Below the pieces are notes generated by a model. It was given only the letters and a program-made list of their open reading frames with translations. It had not been told where the DNA came from and did no database searches. A program made the position numbers and the translations under genes. 64,000 nucleotides of DNA from NCBI GenBank assembly GCA_035561515.1, contig DATMXP010000007.1, forward strand, positions 248,001-312,000. Direction: 5' to 3'. This DNA is from Terriglobales bacterium. Lineage in GTDB: Bacteria; Acidobacteriota; Terriglobia; Terriglobales; Acidobacteriaceae. Positions 7,704 to 15,661 of the stretch are shown here, in pieces (the stretch's first letter is position 1; every line of letters begins with the position of its first letter).

Positions 7704-8504
7704 ATGGCAATTCGTACGATTTTCACCATGGCAGAAGACTGCGCCGCGGGCGAGAGGCTCGGGTGGCAGGAGTTCGTTCGCGACTACGGGCGCATGACCC
7801 GAACTTTGCTTGAGCACTACTTTCCGGTGCTGAAGCCCGAACTGGACCAGCACGTGGTTGGCGTGTTTCAGCGTGCCCGCGCTGACGAGAATGCGTGGTT
7901 CAAGGGCATCAAGTTCCAGAACGAGCGCGAGTTCATGATGGCGTTCCGTGAGCTTGTGTTTGCCTATGGCCGCATCGCTGCGCGCGTGCCCGTGCCCGAA
8001 CTCTCACTCGACCAGTTCCGCGAGATCGTGAAGGACTTGAACGTGGTGGAGCGCGAGGTGATGTGGCTGTATGTGAAGGGCTACGACGCTCCGCAGATCG
8101 CGCCGATGATGATGAACGCGGAAGCGACCGCCAAAGCAGTGAAGGGAATTGCCGACCAGCGCCTGAAGGACCTGTTTCCGGCCATGACCGCGGACGCATT
8201 CAACGCGTCGGCCCGGTCGCTGATCGAAGCCGCTGAGAAGACTAAAGCCGACGATTGCCTTCCGCTGAAGACCTTCAACAATCTCGTGAATGGCCAGATC
8301 AGTTGGCGGGAACGGGACCTCGCGGAACAGCATATCCGTGACTGCTTCTACTGCGTCGATCACTTTACCGGATTCCAGGAAATGATCCGGATGCGAAAAG
8401 ACACCACTCCGCTTGCCGATGATGAAACGGAGAAGGTTTTGGAGGAGTTGAAGTTGGCTGCGGCAAAGAAGCAGGGCGTACTAGCGAAGCTATTCGGGAA
8501 GTAG
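7704..8504 (+). CDS. ECF-sigma-like protein with C-terminal zinc-binding anti-sigma domain
   Basis: A 266-residue protein of unusual architecture. Residues about 10-90 resemble a divergent sigma region 2 (GERLGWQEFVRDYGRM, then DENAWFKGIKF). Residues about 105-155 resemble region 4 (LNVVEREVMWLYVKGYDA followed by a helix-turn-helix-like MNAEATAKAVKGIADQRL). Residues about 180-225 fit a zinc-binding anti-sigma fold, with C in DDCLPLK and an H-x3-C-x2-C in EQHIRDCFYC. These assignments come from pattern reading and are moderate only. If right, a sigma and its redox- or zinc-responsive inhibitor sit in one chain. It follows the MgtE_N-CBS gene by 29 bases, so the two are probably cotranscribed. 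Confidence 0.6.
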   Translation: MAIRTIFTMAEDCAAGERLGWQEFVRDYGRMTRTLLEHYFPVLKPELDQHVVGVFQRARADENAWFKGIKFQNEREFMMAFRELVFAYGRIAARVPVPELSLDQFREIVKDLNVVEREVMWLYVKGYDAPQIAPMMMNAEATAKAVKGIADQRLKDLFPAMTADAFNASARSLIEAAEKTKADDCLPLKTFNNLVNGQISWRERDLAEQHIRDCFYCVDHFTGFQEMIRMRKDTTPLADDETEKVLEELKLAAAKKQGVLAKLFGK

Positions 8505-8544
8505 GGCGGGTTGCGCGGCTAAGGCAGTTGACTTAGAATTCTAA

Positions 8545-8636
8545 CGAACGTTCGAATTGTTCACGAACGCGTGGGGCGTTCGTGATCTGGTCCGGGTCTG
8601 GGCTGGTGAGGGTCACAGACGGACGAACGCTCGTCC
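8545..8636. promoter_or_regulatory. Three dyads upstream of the TetR gene
   Basis: Three palindromes share a CGAACG core: CGAACGTTCG at 8545-8554; CACGAACGC at 8562-8570 with GCGTTCGTG at 8576-8584; and GGACGA at 8621-8626 with TCGTCC at 8631-8636. All lie in the 110 bases before the TetR start. They are good candidates for its autoregulatory operator. A TTGACT at 8528-8533 could be the -35 element of the controlled promoter. Confidence 0.55.
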
Positions 8637-8651
8637 CAGTACCGTTCAAGT

Positions 8652-9344
8652 ATGGCTACCAGTGTCTTACGTCCGAAAAGAAACGGCGAAGCCGCGCGTC
8701 GCGAGACGGAGCGGTTTGAGCAGCGCCTTGGGGAAATTCTCGACCACGCCACCGATGTCTTTTACGAGAAAGGCTACGACGCCGCGTCGATGCGCGACCT
8801 ATCGCGCGCGACCGGAATGTCGCTGGCGGGGCTGTACTACTACTTCGAATCCAAAGAGCGACTGCTGTACCTGATTCAGAAGCACACGTTTGAAACGGTC
8901 GTCCGCAATCTTAAGCAGAAGCTGGAGCTGATCAACGACCCGGAGAAAAAGGTGGAGGTGTTCATTCATAACCACCTCGAATACTTCCTCGCGAACCGAA
9001 AGGCGATGACGGTGCTCTCGCATGAAGACGAGACGCTGAAGAACGAATTCGGCACAGAGATACAGGCCATCAAGCGGGAGTATTACCGGATCGGCACACA
9101 GATTGTGGAAGAGCTTCGCGCGGAGTATGGCGAGCGGTTTGGCGCAGTGAATACGCGCACGGCGGTGGTGACACTGTTCGGGATGATCAACTGGATTTAC
9201 ACCTGGCACAATCCGCGCGTGGATGGTGACGCAAACGCGCTGACGCAGCAAATGTCACAAATTTTTCTGCGGGGCGTGCTGAATCAAGGGACGCCGATGG
9301 GGAATTCGGAATCTAAACCAACCGGACGAAAGCGCCGGGATTAA
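8652..9344 (+). CDS. TetR-family transcriptional regulator
   Basis: A 230-residue repressor-type regulator. Its N-terminal DNA-binding domain (about residues 25-75) contains ILDHATDVFYEKGYDAASM and the recognition helix in GMSLAGLYYYFESKERL. The C-terminal part is the ligand-binding/dimer domain. Similar regulators in other bacteria (FadR, PaaR and related) respond to acyl-CoA esters and control fatty-acid or aromatic degradation genes. The genes directly downstream encode acyl-CoA enzymes, which supports such a role by context. Start ATG at 8652. Confidence 0.88.
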   Translation: MATSVLRPKRNGEAARRETERFEQRLGEILDHATDVFYEKGYDAASMRDLSRATGMSLAGLYYYFESKERLLYLIQKHTFETVVRNLKQKLELINDPEKKVEVFIHNHLEYFLANRKAMTVLSHEDETLKNEFGTEIQAIKREYYRIGTQIVEELRAEYGERFGAVNTRTAVVTLFGMINWIYTWHNPRVDGDANALTQQMSQIFLRGVLNQGTPMGNSESKPTGRKRRD

Positions 9345-9369
9345 AGAGCTACGAAAGAAGGAGTTTGTG

Positions 9370-10176
9370 ATGGCCACCACGACTGTTGAAACCAGCAAAC
9401 TGATTGACTATCGCACGGAAGCAGGCGTCGCCGTGATTACCATGACCGATCCACCGGCGAACACCTACACCTACGAGATGAATCGCCAACTGGATGACGC
9501 CATTCTGAAGGCGCGCATGGACAACGATGTCCACGTGATCGTGCTTACGGGCGCGGGCGATAAGTTCTTCTCCGCGGGCGCGAACATCAAAATGCTGGCC
9601 AGCGTGGATCCGACGTTCAAGTACTACTTCTGCCTGCACGCGAATGAGACGCTGTTGCGCCTGGAACATACGCCGAAGCTGGTGATCGCGGCCATCAACG
9701 GACATTGCGTGGGTGGCGGACTTGAAATCGCCATGGCGGCCGATCTGCGGATCGCACGCCAGGACGCGGGCAAAATCGGACTGCCGGAAGTGAACCTGGG
9801 CGTGCTGCCGGGGACCGGCGGAACGCAGCGGTTGTCGCGGTTGGTGGGAAAGTCGAAGGCGATTGAGTTGATGGTGACCGGCAACACCTACACGTTCGAG
9901 GAAGCGAAGGAGATGGGCATCGTCAACGACATCTTCGATCGCGACGGCTTCATGGAGAACGTGCTGGAGTATGCGCGCCAGTTCTGTCCGCCGAACAAAG
10001 CGGCAAAGGCCGTGGGACACATCAAGCGCTCGGTGCAGACCGGTTGGGAGTTGCCGATGGAAAGCGCCTTGGCGGTTGAGCGCGAACTTCAGGCGCTGCT
10101 GTTCAACTCACAGGACGCGAAGGAAGGCCTAAACGCGTACGTCGAGAAGAGGCCGGCGACGTTCACGGCGAAGTAG
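9370..10176 (+). CDS. Enoyl-CoA hydratase/isomerase family protein (first copy)
   Basis: A 268-residue crotonase-fold protein that adds water to, or isomerises, an enoyl-CoA in the cytoplasm. The oxyanion-hole segments FSAGANIKML and GHCVGGGLEIAMAADL are present. So are both acidic positions used for hydration, Glu in GGGLEIA and Glu in IGLPEVNLGVLPG, which suggests an active hydratase. AAGAAGGAG at 9355-9363 sits 6 bases before the ATG at 9370 and decides the start over the GTG at 9367. It is the first enzyme gene after the TetR regulator. The substrate may be an aromatic ring-derived or fatty acyl-CoA. Confidence 0.9.
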   Translation: MATTTVETSKLIDYRTEAGVAVITMTDPPANTYTYEMNRQLDDAILKARMDNDVHVIVLTGAGDKFFSAGANIKMLASVDPTFKYYFCLHANETLLRLEHTPKLVIAAINGHCVGGGLEIAMAADLRIARQDAGKIGLPEVNLGVLPGTGGTQRLSRLVGKSKAIELMVTGNTYTFEEAKEMGIVNDIFDRDGFMENVLEYARQFCPPNKAAKAVGHIKRSVQTGWELPMESALAVERELQALLFNSQDAKEGLNAYVEKRPATFTAK

Positions 10177-10182
10177 AGAACA

Positions 10183-10207
10183 GGGGATAGGGGTTAGGGG
10201 ATGGAGG
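10183..10207 (+). repeat. G-tract repeat with quadruplex potential
   Basis: Three GGGG runs spaced by ATA and TTA, then two GG pairs, lie in the gap between the hydratase and aldehyde dehydrogenase genes. The pattern could fold as a G-quadruplex in the non-template strand or mRNA. Its role is unknown. Confidence 0.4.
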
Positions 10208-10237
10208 CCAGGAAAACCTCCCCACACTTGATCGATC

Positions 10238-11707
10238 ATGCTAACTGCAAGTACGGCAAAAGTTGAACCGGGAAAACTGCTCATCAACGGCGAGTGGACG
10301 AACTCGTCGCATCACCAGACGTTTGACTCGATTAACCCGGCGACCGGTGAGGTGATCACGCAAATTGCTTCGGCTGGGCCGGAGGATGTCGATCGGGCGG
10401 TGAAGGCGGCGCGGGCTGTCTTTGACGATCCCAACTCAAAGTGGCGGCGGATGTCGGCGAGCGAGCGCGGCAAGGTGCTGTGGCGCATCGCCGAGTTGGT
10501 TGACCAGAACATCGAAGAGCTTGCCGAACTCGAAACGCTCGACAACGGCAAGCCGATTTTCGAATCGCGCTACGTGGATATGCCAATGGTGGCCGATGTG
10601 TTCCGTTACTACGCGGGGCTGGCGACCAAGATCCACGGCGAAACGGTGAACACCAATGAAAACGCGTTCACTTATACATTGCGAGAGCCCGTGGGAGTTG
10701 TGGGCGCAATCATTCCGTGGAATTTTCCGTTGCTGCTGGCGAGTTGGAAGCTGGGTCCGGCGCTGGCATGCGGGAACACGGTAGTCCTGAAACCGGCGGA
10801 GCAGACGCCGCTGACGGCGTTGCGCTTCGGACAGCTTGCGTTGGAAGCGGGGCTTCCGGCGGGAGTGCTGAACATCATCACGGGTGGCCCGGAAGCGGGC
10901 GCGGCGCTGGTGCGGCATCCGCAGGTGGACAAGATCGCGTTTACCGGATCGACGGCGGTCGGCAAGGAAATCATGAAGTCGGCCAGCGATACGCTAAAGC
11001 GGGTAACGCTGGAGTTGGGCGGCAAGTCGCCGAATATCGTGTTCGCCGATTCCGATATCGATAACGCCGTGAAGGGCGCCATCAACGGAATCTTTTACGG
11101 CAAAGGTGAAGTCTGCAATGCGGGGTCACGCCTGTTCGTGGAGCGAAGCCTGCACGATCAGTTCGTGGAAAAGCTGATTGAGCGCACAAAGAAGCTGCGG
11201 CCGGGGGATCCTTTCGATCCGAAGACGCGGCTGGGAGCGATCGTCAGCGAGAAGCAGATGCAGACGGTGATGAGCTACATCGAGGCTGGCAAGAAAGATG
11301 GAGCGCAGGTGCTGGCTGGCGGTAATCGTGTCAGCGTTGGTGACGCCAACGGCTACTTCATCGAGCCAACCATCTTTGGCGGCGTGAAGAACGACATGCG
11401 TATCGCACAGGAAGAGATATTCGGTCCGGTGCTGGCAACGCTGACCTTCGATGATGTCGATGAGGTTGCGGCGCTGGCGAACCAGAACGTGTATGGGCTG
11501 GCGGCGGCGATCTGGACGAAGGACATCAAACGGGCGCACGCGCTGAGCAAGCGTCTGCGGGCCGGGACGGTGTGGATCAATACCTACGGATTGATGGATG
11601 CCGCGCTGCCATTCGGCGGATACAAGCAGTCGGGCTTCGGGCGCGAGCTGGGTATCCATGCGGTGGAGCATTACACGGAATTGAAGACGGTGTGGTTATC
11701 GCTTTAA
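10238..11707 (+). CDS. NAD(P)-dependent aldehyde dehydrogenase
   Basis: A 489-residue enzyme of the classical ALDH superfamily that oxidises an aldehyde to the acid. The cofactor and catalytic signatures are intact: GVVGAIIPWNFPLLLASWK, FTGSTAVGKEI, the general-base Glu in VTLELGGKSPNIV, and the nucleophilic Cys in GKGEVCNAGSR. Overall it resembles betaine-aldehyde/phenylacetaldehyde type enzymes more than the shorter semialdehyde types. In this cluster it could act like BoxD or the aldehyde step of an aromatic CoA pathway, but the substrate cannot be read from sequence. It lies on the strand of the TetR-led run. Confidence 0.93.
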   Translation: MLTASTAKVEPGKLLINGEWTNSSHHQTFDSINPATGEVITQIASAGPEDVDRAVKAARAVFDDPNSKWRRMSASERGKVLWRIAELVDQNIEELAELETLDNGKPIFESRYVDMPMVADVFRYYAGLATKIHGETVNTNENAFTYTLREPVGVVGAIIPWNFPLLLASWKLGPALACGNTVVLKPAEQTPLTALRFGQLALEAGLPAGVLNIITGGPEAGAALVRHPQVDKIAFTGSTAVGKEIMKSASDTLKRVTLELGGKSPNIVFADSDIDNAVKGAINGIFYGKGEVCNAGSRLFVERSLHDQFVEKLIERTKKLRPGDPFDPKTRLGAIVSEKQMQTVMSYIEAGKKDGAQVLAGGNRVSVGDANGYFIEPTIFGGVKNDMRIAQEEIFGPVLATLTFDDVDEVAALANQNVYGLAAAIWTKDIKRAHALSKRLRAGTVWINTYGLMDAALPFGGYKQSGFGRELGIHAVEHYTELKTVWLSL

Positions 11708-11709
11708 GT

Positions 11710-11751
11710 GTGTGGGCAAGGCGCCCACACGACAGCCGGCGAGTCGCCGGC
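11710..11751. repeat. Twin palindromes after the aldehyde dehydrogenase gene
   Basis: Two adjacent stem-loops begin three bases after the stop codon: GTGTGGGC (11710-11717) with GCCCACAC (11723-11730), and GCCGGCGA (11735-11742) with TCGCCGGC (11744-11751). They resemble repetitive extragenic palindromes and lack a following T-run. They may stabilise or attenuate the upstream mRNA. Confidence 0.6.
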
Positions 11752-11797
11752 GCTACAAGTTCGAGGCCGCGTGGGGCGGCCAAGAAGTGGGGTACAT

Positions 11798-12973
11798 ATG
11801 CCGGGAAAAGTGATGCGCATTGGCACGTTCAGTGACTGGGAAGGTCTGTTCGAAGAATGGCGTAAAGACATTGGCGTGAATCGGGACGAAATTGCCGGGT
11901 TCAAGTTCGACACGCTCTTCGGCCAAATCGAGACCGACGAAATCCAGTTCGGCCACTACAAAGGCAAAAAGAAGTGGGAGAACCTGCGCCAGATCCCGAC
12001 CCAGCAGATGCGCGACGCGCTGCTGAACATGATCGTGTACCAGGGCGACACGGAATTTGCGAGCGTGGAGCAGCAGCGGTGGTTGTTCGAGACCGCGCCG
12101 ACGGACTGGGATCGCAAGGCGCTGACGCGCGTGATGATCGAGGAGATGCGTCACGGCTGGCAGATGTGCGCGCTGCTGGTGGAGTTCTTCGGTTACACCG
12201 GTAAAGTCGAAGCACAGAAGATGCTGGAGCGGCGGGCGTTTGAAAACAAGCGTCTGCTGGGCGCTTTCAACGTGGACGTGGATAACTGGATGGACTTCTA
12301 CACGTACACCGATTTCGTGGACCGCGACGGGAAGTTCCAGTTGCAGATGCTGAAGTACTCGGCGTTTGCGCCGCTGGGTCGGTCGATGTCGTACATGCTG
12401 CGGGAAGAGGCGTTCCACATGGGCGCGGGAAATGATGGGCTGCGGCGCGTGGTGGAGGCGGGGAAAATTCCGGCATGGCTGATCCAGAAGTATCTGAATA
12501 AGTGGATTTCGACTTCGTACGACCTGTTTGGGACCGACCATTCGTCGTCGGCACACTGGGCGTATGTGTGGGGCATCAAGGGACGTTATGACGAGCCGCA
12601 GAACCAGGCGGAAGCGGACCTCGATGATCTGAACGACTACAACCGAACGTTGTACCGGAACGAAGTGGCCGGGTTGATCGAGCGCTTCAATAAATGCCTG
12701 AAGCCTGGAAATGATCCACTGTACGCGCCGGACATCAAGTTCAACCGTGCGATCGGGAAGTATGCCGGGCAGAAGTTCCACGCGAAGACCGGCGGGCCGC
12801 TCGGCGACCGAGAGTACGAGCAGCACTTTCGTGAGGTCACGCCGAACGAGGAAGATAAGAAGCTGCTGCTGGAGATCATCAACAACGACAAGAACTGGAT
12901 TGTGCCGAAGGCTGGTGCTAAAGACCCGCTGGAGACGATCGCCGAACCCCGGAAGATGGCGATCAATATCTAG
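11798..12973 (+). CDS. BoxB/PaaA-family diiron oxygenase
   Basis: A 391-residue ferritin-like diiron protein. Two iron-ligand motifs are visible, EEMRH in VMIEEMRHGWQM and EEAFH in MLREEAFHMG, with further Glu residues in earlier helices. Stretches such as YQGDTEFASVEQQR and DRDGKFQLQMLKYSAF match my memory of BoxB, the benzoyl-CoA 2,3-epoxidase. BoxB is about 470 residues, so this is shorter. PaaA of the phenylacetyl-CoA epoxidase is the other relative. No reductase (BoxA or PaaE) is nearby. The start is the ATG at 11798; an upstream in-frame GTG would run through the palindromes. It probably epoxidises an aromatic acyl-CoA. Confidence 0.8.
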   Translation: MPGKVMRIGTFSDWEGLFEEWRKDIGVNRDEIAGFKFDTLFGQIETDEIQFGHYKGKKKWENLRQIPTQQMRDALLNMIVYQGDTEFASVEQQRWLFETAPTDWDRKALTRVMIEEMRHGWQMCALLVEFFGYTGKVEAQKMLERRAFENKRLLGAFNVDVDNWMDFYTYTDFVDRDGKFQLQMLKYSAFAPLGRSMSYMLREEAFHMGAGNDGLRRVVEAGKIPAWLIQKYLNKWISTSYDLFGTDHSSSAHWAYVWGIKGRYDEPQNQAEADLDDLNDYNRTLYRNEVAGLIERFNKCLKPGNDPLYAPDIKFNRAIGKYAGQKFHAKTGGPLGDREYEQHFREVTPNEEDKKLLLEIINNDKNWIVPKAGAKDPLETIAEPRKMAINI

Positions 12974-12978
12974 TTCTT

Positions 12979-13035
12979 CAGTTTGTCAGTTCATCAGTTC
13001 GTCAGATGCGACTCGCGGAACTTTTGACGAACTGA
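12979..13035. repeat. TCAG-rich short repeats and an inverted repeat
   Basis: The gap between the oxygenase and second hydratase has TCAGTT-type 8-base units repeated about three times (12979-13004). A perfect 11-base inverted repeat also occurs: TCAGTTCGTCA at 12994-13004 with TGACGAACTGA at 13025-13035. It could form a hairpin in the intercistronic mRNA. Confidence 0.5.
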
Positions 13036-13061
13036 GATACTGATGCACTGAGAAACTTGAG

Positions 13062-13838
13062 ATGGCCGACCAGAACTATTCCCGCCTTATGGTGGCGATG
13101 CAGGCGCCTGTTGCGCGCGTGATCTTCGCCAATCCACCCGTAAACGTAATCGATTTGAAAATGATGGATGAGTTGTTGTCCGTACTCGCGGAAGTGGAGC
13201 AGCGGACGGACATCGTGGCCGTGGTGTTTGGCGGCAGCGATCGAGCATTTTCGGCCGGAGTGGACGTGGCGGCGCATATGCCCGAACGGGTGCAGGAAAT
13301 GCTGACGAAGTTCCACGCGGTGATTCGGGCTGTGATCACGTCGAAGAAAGTCACCGTGGCCGCCGTGAGGGGAACCTGCCTGGGCGGAGGCGCGGAACTG
13401 GCGGCCGTCTGCGACATGGTGTTCACAACGGATTCGGCGAACTGGGGATTTCCGGAGATATCGCTGGGATGCTTTCCTCCGGCGGCGTGCGCATTGCTGG
13501 GGGCGGTCGTCGGGCAGAAGCACGCGGCGGAGTTGATTTTGACGGGACGTCAGGTATCTGGCGAAGAGGCGATGCGAATCGGACTGGCGAACGAAGCGCT
13601 CCCGGAAGACGAACTGGCTGACATCGTGGATGATACGTGCGACAGGATGGGGCAGTTGAGTCCGGCGGCGCTGGCGATCACGAAGAAGGCGCTGTACGCG
13701 TGGAATGCCGCGCATTGGGACAAAGGCCTGGATCGGGCGGAGAAGATTTACTTTGACGAACTGATGAAGACGGAAGACGCGGTGGAAGGCGTGAGGGCGT
13801 TCATGGAGAAGAGGCCGGCGAGGTGGACGGGACGGTAG
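13062..13838 (+). CDS. Enoyl-CoA hydratase/isomerase family protein (second copy)
   Basis: A 258-residue crotonase-fold enzyme, distinct from the copy at 9370. Oxyanion-hole segments are FSAGVDVAAHM and GTCLGGGAELAAVCDM. Both catalytic Glu positions are kept (GGAELAA and GFPEISLGCFPP). The N-terminus VARVIFANPPVNVIDLKMM recalls cyclic dienoyl-CoA hydratases of aromatic degradation, a tentative impression. It follows the BoxB-like gene by about 90 bases, and its stop lies two bases before the next start. A role in opening or hydrating the ring-derived CoA ester is plausible from context. Confidence 0.88.
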   Translation: MADQNYSRLMVAMQAPVARVIFANPPVNVIDLKMMDELLSVLAEVEQRTDIVAVVFGGSDRAFSAGVDVAAHMPERVQEMLTKFHAVIRAVITSKKVTVAAVRGTCLGGGAELAAVCDMVFTTDSANWGFPEISLGCFPPAACALLGAVVGQKHAAELILTGRQVSGEEAMRIGLANEALPEDELADIVDDTCDRMGQLSPAALAITKKALYAWNAAHWDKGLDRAEKIYFDELMKTEDAVEGVRAFMEKRPARWTGR

Positions 13839-13840
13839 GT

Positions 13841-14296
13841 ATGGGACTGTTCAGCCGCTTGTTCAGCCGAAAGAGGCAGATGGCGAATCCGGAAAGGGTT
13901 CTAAGACACGGCGCCACAATTCTGAAGCCTATCTTCGATCCGAGTGGCTTCAAGTTCAGGAAGGAATCGAGCGGTAGGAGTTCTGGCGGGGCCTATGCTT
14001 CGGGAGCTTTCGTGAAAGGGAATCGAAGGTTTGAATTTCATGTCCGTGATTCGCTAGGGTTGGTCACGTATCGAGTTGGGGGAACTCAGCTCAGTCACAC
14101 CGATTACATGACACAGTTAGGCGTGAAGCACCTGTATCCAACTTTCGGTGAGGAGTTTCAATCGCAGTTTGAAGCTCTTGCGCACGATGTTGTGACGTTT
14201 GCTCAGGACTTTCTGCAGGGTGACGGAGCGGAATTCAAGCGACTGGCGGAAGATCTCGCCGCACATCCGAACAAATTCAAAGGGCTACCATCATAA
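13841..14296 (+). CDS. Hypothetical protein
   Basis: A 151-residue protein that I do not recognise. The N-terminus is short and basic (MGLFSRLFSRKRQ) with no signal peptide. The rest looks like a mixed alpha/beta domain with FKFRKESSG and FEFHVRDSLGLVTYRVGG. The ATG at 13841 is nearly contiguous with the hydratase stop. Its own stop overlaps the next start (TAATG), so it belongs to the operon. No function can be assigned. Confidence 0.65.
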   Translation: MGLFSRLFSRKRQMANPERVLRHGATILKPIFDPSGFKFRKESSGRSSGGAYASGAFVKGNRRFEFHVRDSLGLVTYRVGGTQLSHTDYMTQLGVKHLYPTFGEEFQSQFEALAHDVVTFAQDFLQGDGAEFKRLAEDLAAHPNKFKGLPS

Positions 14297-14883
14297 TGGC
14301 CAACTACCTCCGCGTACTTGCTGAATCCGATGCCAAAGCGCCGCTGGCGGAATTGCGGACGGTGCTGGGGCCGGAGTTTGAGTTGATCGTGGAAGACGGC
14401 GATGAGCAGGCGTGGTCGCAGCTTTTGTTGCGGCACAAGGATGGGCCGGAGATCGCGTTGATCGAGCGCGATCCGGTGGCGCCGGATGAATTGGGTCAGC
14501 AGGAACTGGATGAACTGGTGCGCGAGATGGAGAATGCGCGTCCGCTGCGCGCGGTTGAGTGGCTGAAGCACTTCTTCACGCATGTGAAGACGGTTTACGT
14601 GCTGCATCCGATGAGCGGGACGAAGGTGCATGATGGATGGCTGGCGGTCGAGCGGGTGCAGGCGTATCTGTGGAAGAAGTTCGGTGGCGTCCTGCAGGCC
14701 GACAATGAGGGGTTTTCGAACCGCGAGGGACAGCACATCCTATGGCAGTTTCACGGCGAGCACGAAGGCGACCTCGATGTGGCGGTGATGAACGATCGCG
14801 GAGAGTGGGTCCCGTACACGTTGAAGATGTCGGATGCGGAGCAGGTGGAGGCGTTCCGTAGAGGGGACATTCCGGGCCAGTGA
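14296..14883 (+). CDS. Hypothetical protein
   Basis: A 195-residue soluble protein, rich in Glu and Asp, with no signal peptide or membrane segment. It has a central helix-rich part (ELDELVREMENARPLRAVEWL) and a C-terminal beta-rich part (ILWQFHGEHEGDLDVAVMN). I do not recognise the family. It overlaps its neighbours at both ends (TAATG upstream, TGATG downstream), which indicates translational coupling within the operon. Confidence 0.68.
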   Translation: MANYLRVLAESDAKAPLAELRTVLGPEFELIVEDGDEQAWSQLLLRHKDGPEIALIERDPVAPDELGQQELDELVREMENARPLRAVEWLKHFFTHVKTVYVLHPMSGTKVHDGWLAVERVQAYLWKKFGGVLQADNEGFSNREGQHILWQFHGEHEGDLDVAVMNDRGEWVPYTLKMSDAEQVEAFRRGDIPGQ

Positions 14884-15332
14884 TGATGCGTATAGCCGCC
14901 ATGGTCTTGTTGCTGTCGAGTGTGCCTATATTGGGGCACGCGGCATGTGCTGTTCATGATTCGAAGACGAAAGAAGGATTGCTTCGTGCTGAGAATCGCT
15001 GGGTGGCTGCGCTCGACAAGACAGATGCGAATTCGCTTGCCTGCATTCTTGCTCCGGAGTTCAAGGATTCGGGCGTTTACGGTGAGTTGCGCGACCGGCA
15101 GAAAGTCATGAGTGATCTGCCGCATCGTCGGCCGGCGAAGCAGGAATTGCGTAATGTCGAGGCGGTCCTGCTTGGCGGGACCGGCGTGGTGCGGGGAGTG
15201 AACCATCTAACAACGAGTGAGGGCAAGCCACTGGCCGATGTGCGATTCACCGATGTGTTCGTCTATCGCGACCATCGGTGGCAGGCGGTATCTGCGCAGG
15301 AAACATTGGTGAAGGAAGAGAACAGGCGCTGA
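14883..15332 (+). CDS. Secreted SnoaL/DUF4440-like protein
   Basis: A protein of about 149 residues with a signal peptide (MMRIAAMVLLLSSVPILGHA). The mature part looks like an NTF2-like fold (ENRWVAALDKTDANSLACILAPEF, then VRFTDVFVYRDHRWQAV), as in the DUF4440/SnoaL families. These often bind small hydrophobic ligands. Three in-frame starts exist at 14880 (GTG), 14883 and 14886. I took the ATG overlapping the previous stop. It overlaps the rhodanese start by one base. Its substrate is unknown. Confidence 0.72.
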   Translation: MMRIAAMVLLLSSVPILGHAACAVHDSKTKEGLLRAENRWVAALDKTDANSLACILAPEFKDSGVYGELRDRQKVMSDLPHRRPAKQELRNVEAVLLGGTGVVRGVNHLTTSEGKPLADVRFTDVFVYRDHRWQAVSAQETLVKEENRR

Positions 15333-15655
15333 TGGAATTTGAAATCACACCGGAAGAACTGAAGCAGAAGCTGGATGGCGGCGCAGAGTTGACTGTGCTC
15401 GATGTGCGCGAGCCGTGGGAATACGATGCGGCACGGATCGAGGGCTCGAAGCTGATCCCGATGGACCAGATACCGGCAAGGGTGCACCAGGAGCTTGATC
15501 CGGAGGAGCACGTGGTGGTGGTTTGTCACCATGGTGTCCGGTCGGCGAACGTGGCGGCGTGGCTGGCGCAGCAGGGGTTCGAGAAGGTGCAATCGCTGCG
15601 CGGGGGCGTCGATCGCTGGTCGCGTGTGATTGATCCGAGTGTGCCGATATACTAG
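15332..15655 (+). CDS. Single-domain rhodanese
   Basis: A 107-residue rhodanese-fold protein. The N-terminal motif (VLDVREPWEYDAARIEGS) and the active-site loop with Cys in VVCHHGVRSANVAAWL are intact, so it could carry persulfide sulfur or act as a thiosulfate sulfurtransferase. The ATG at 15332 overlaps the previous stop and is favoured over the upstream frame extension to 15278. It ends a few bases before the amidohydrolase gene. Similar small proteins often serve sulfur relay, but no partner is evident in this operon. Confidence 0.88.
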   Translation: MEFEITPEELKQKLDGGAELTVLDVREPWEYDAARIEGSKLIPMDQIPARVHQELDPEEHVVVVCHHGVRSANVAAWLAQQGFEKVQSLRGGVDRWSRVIDPSVPIY

Positions 15656-15661
15656 GCGCGC

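Noticed and set aside
11753-12826. A 357-residue minus-strand frame opposite the oxygenase
   Set aside because: Composition is typical of a reverse-strand shadow (His/Arg/Leu-rich), and the plus-strand gene has clear diiron motifs.
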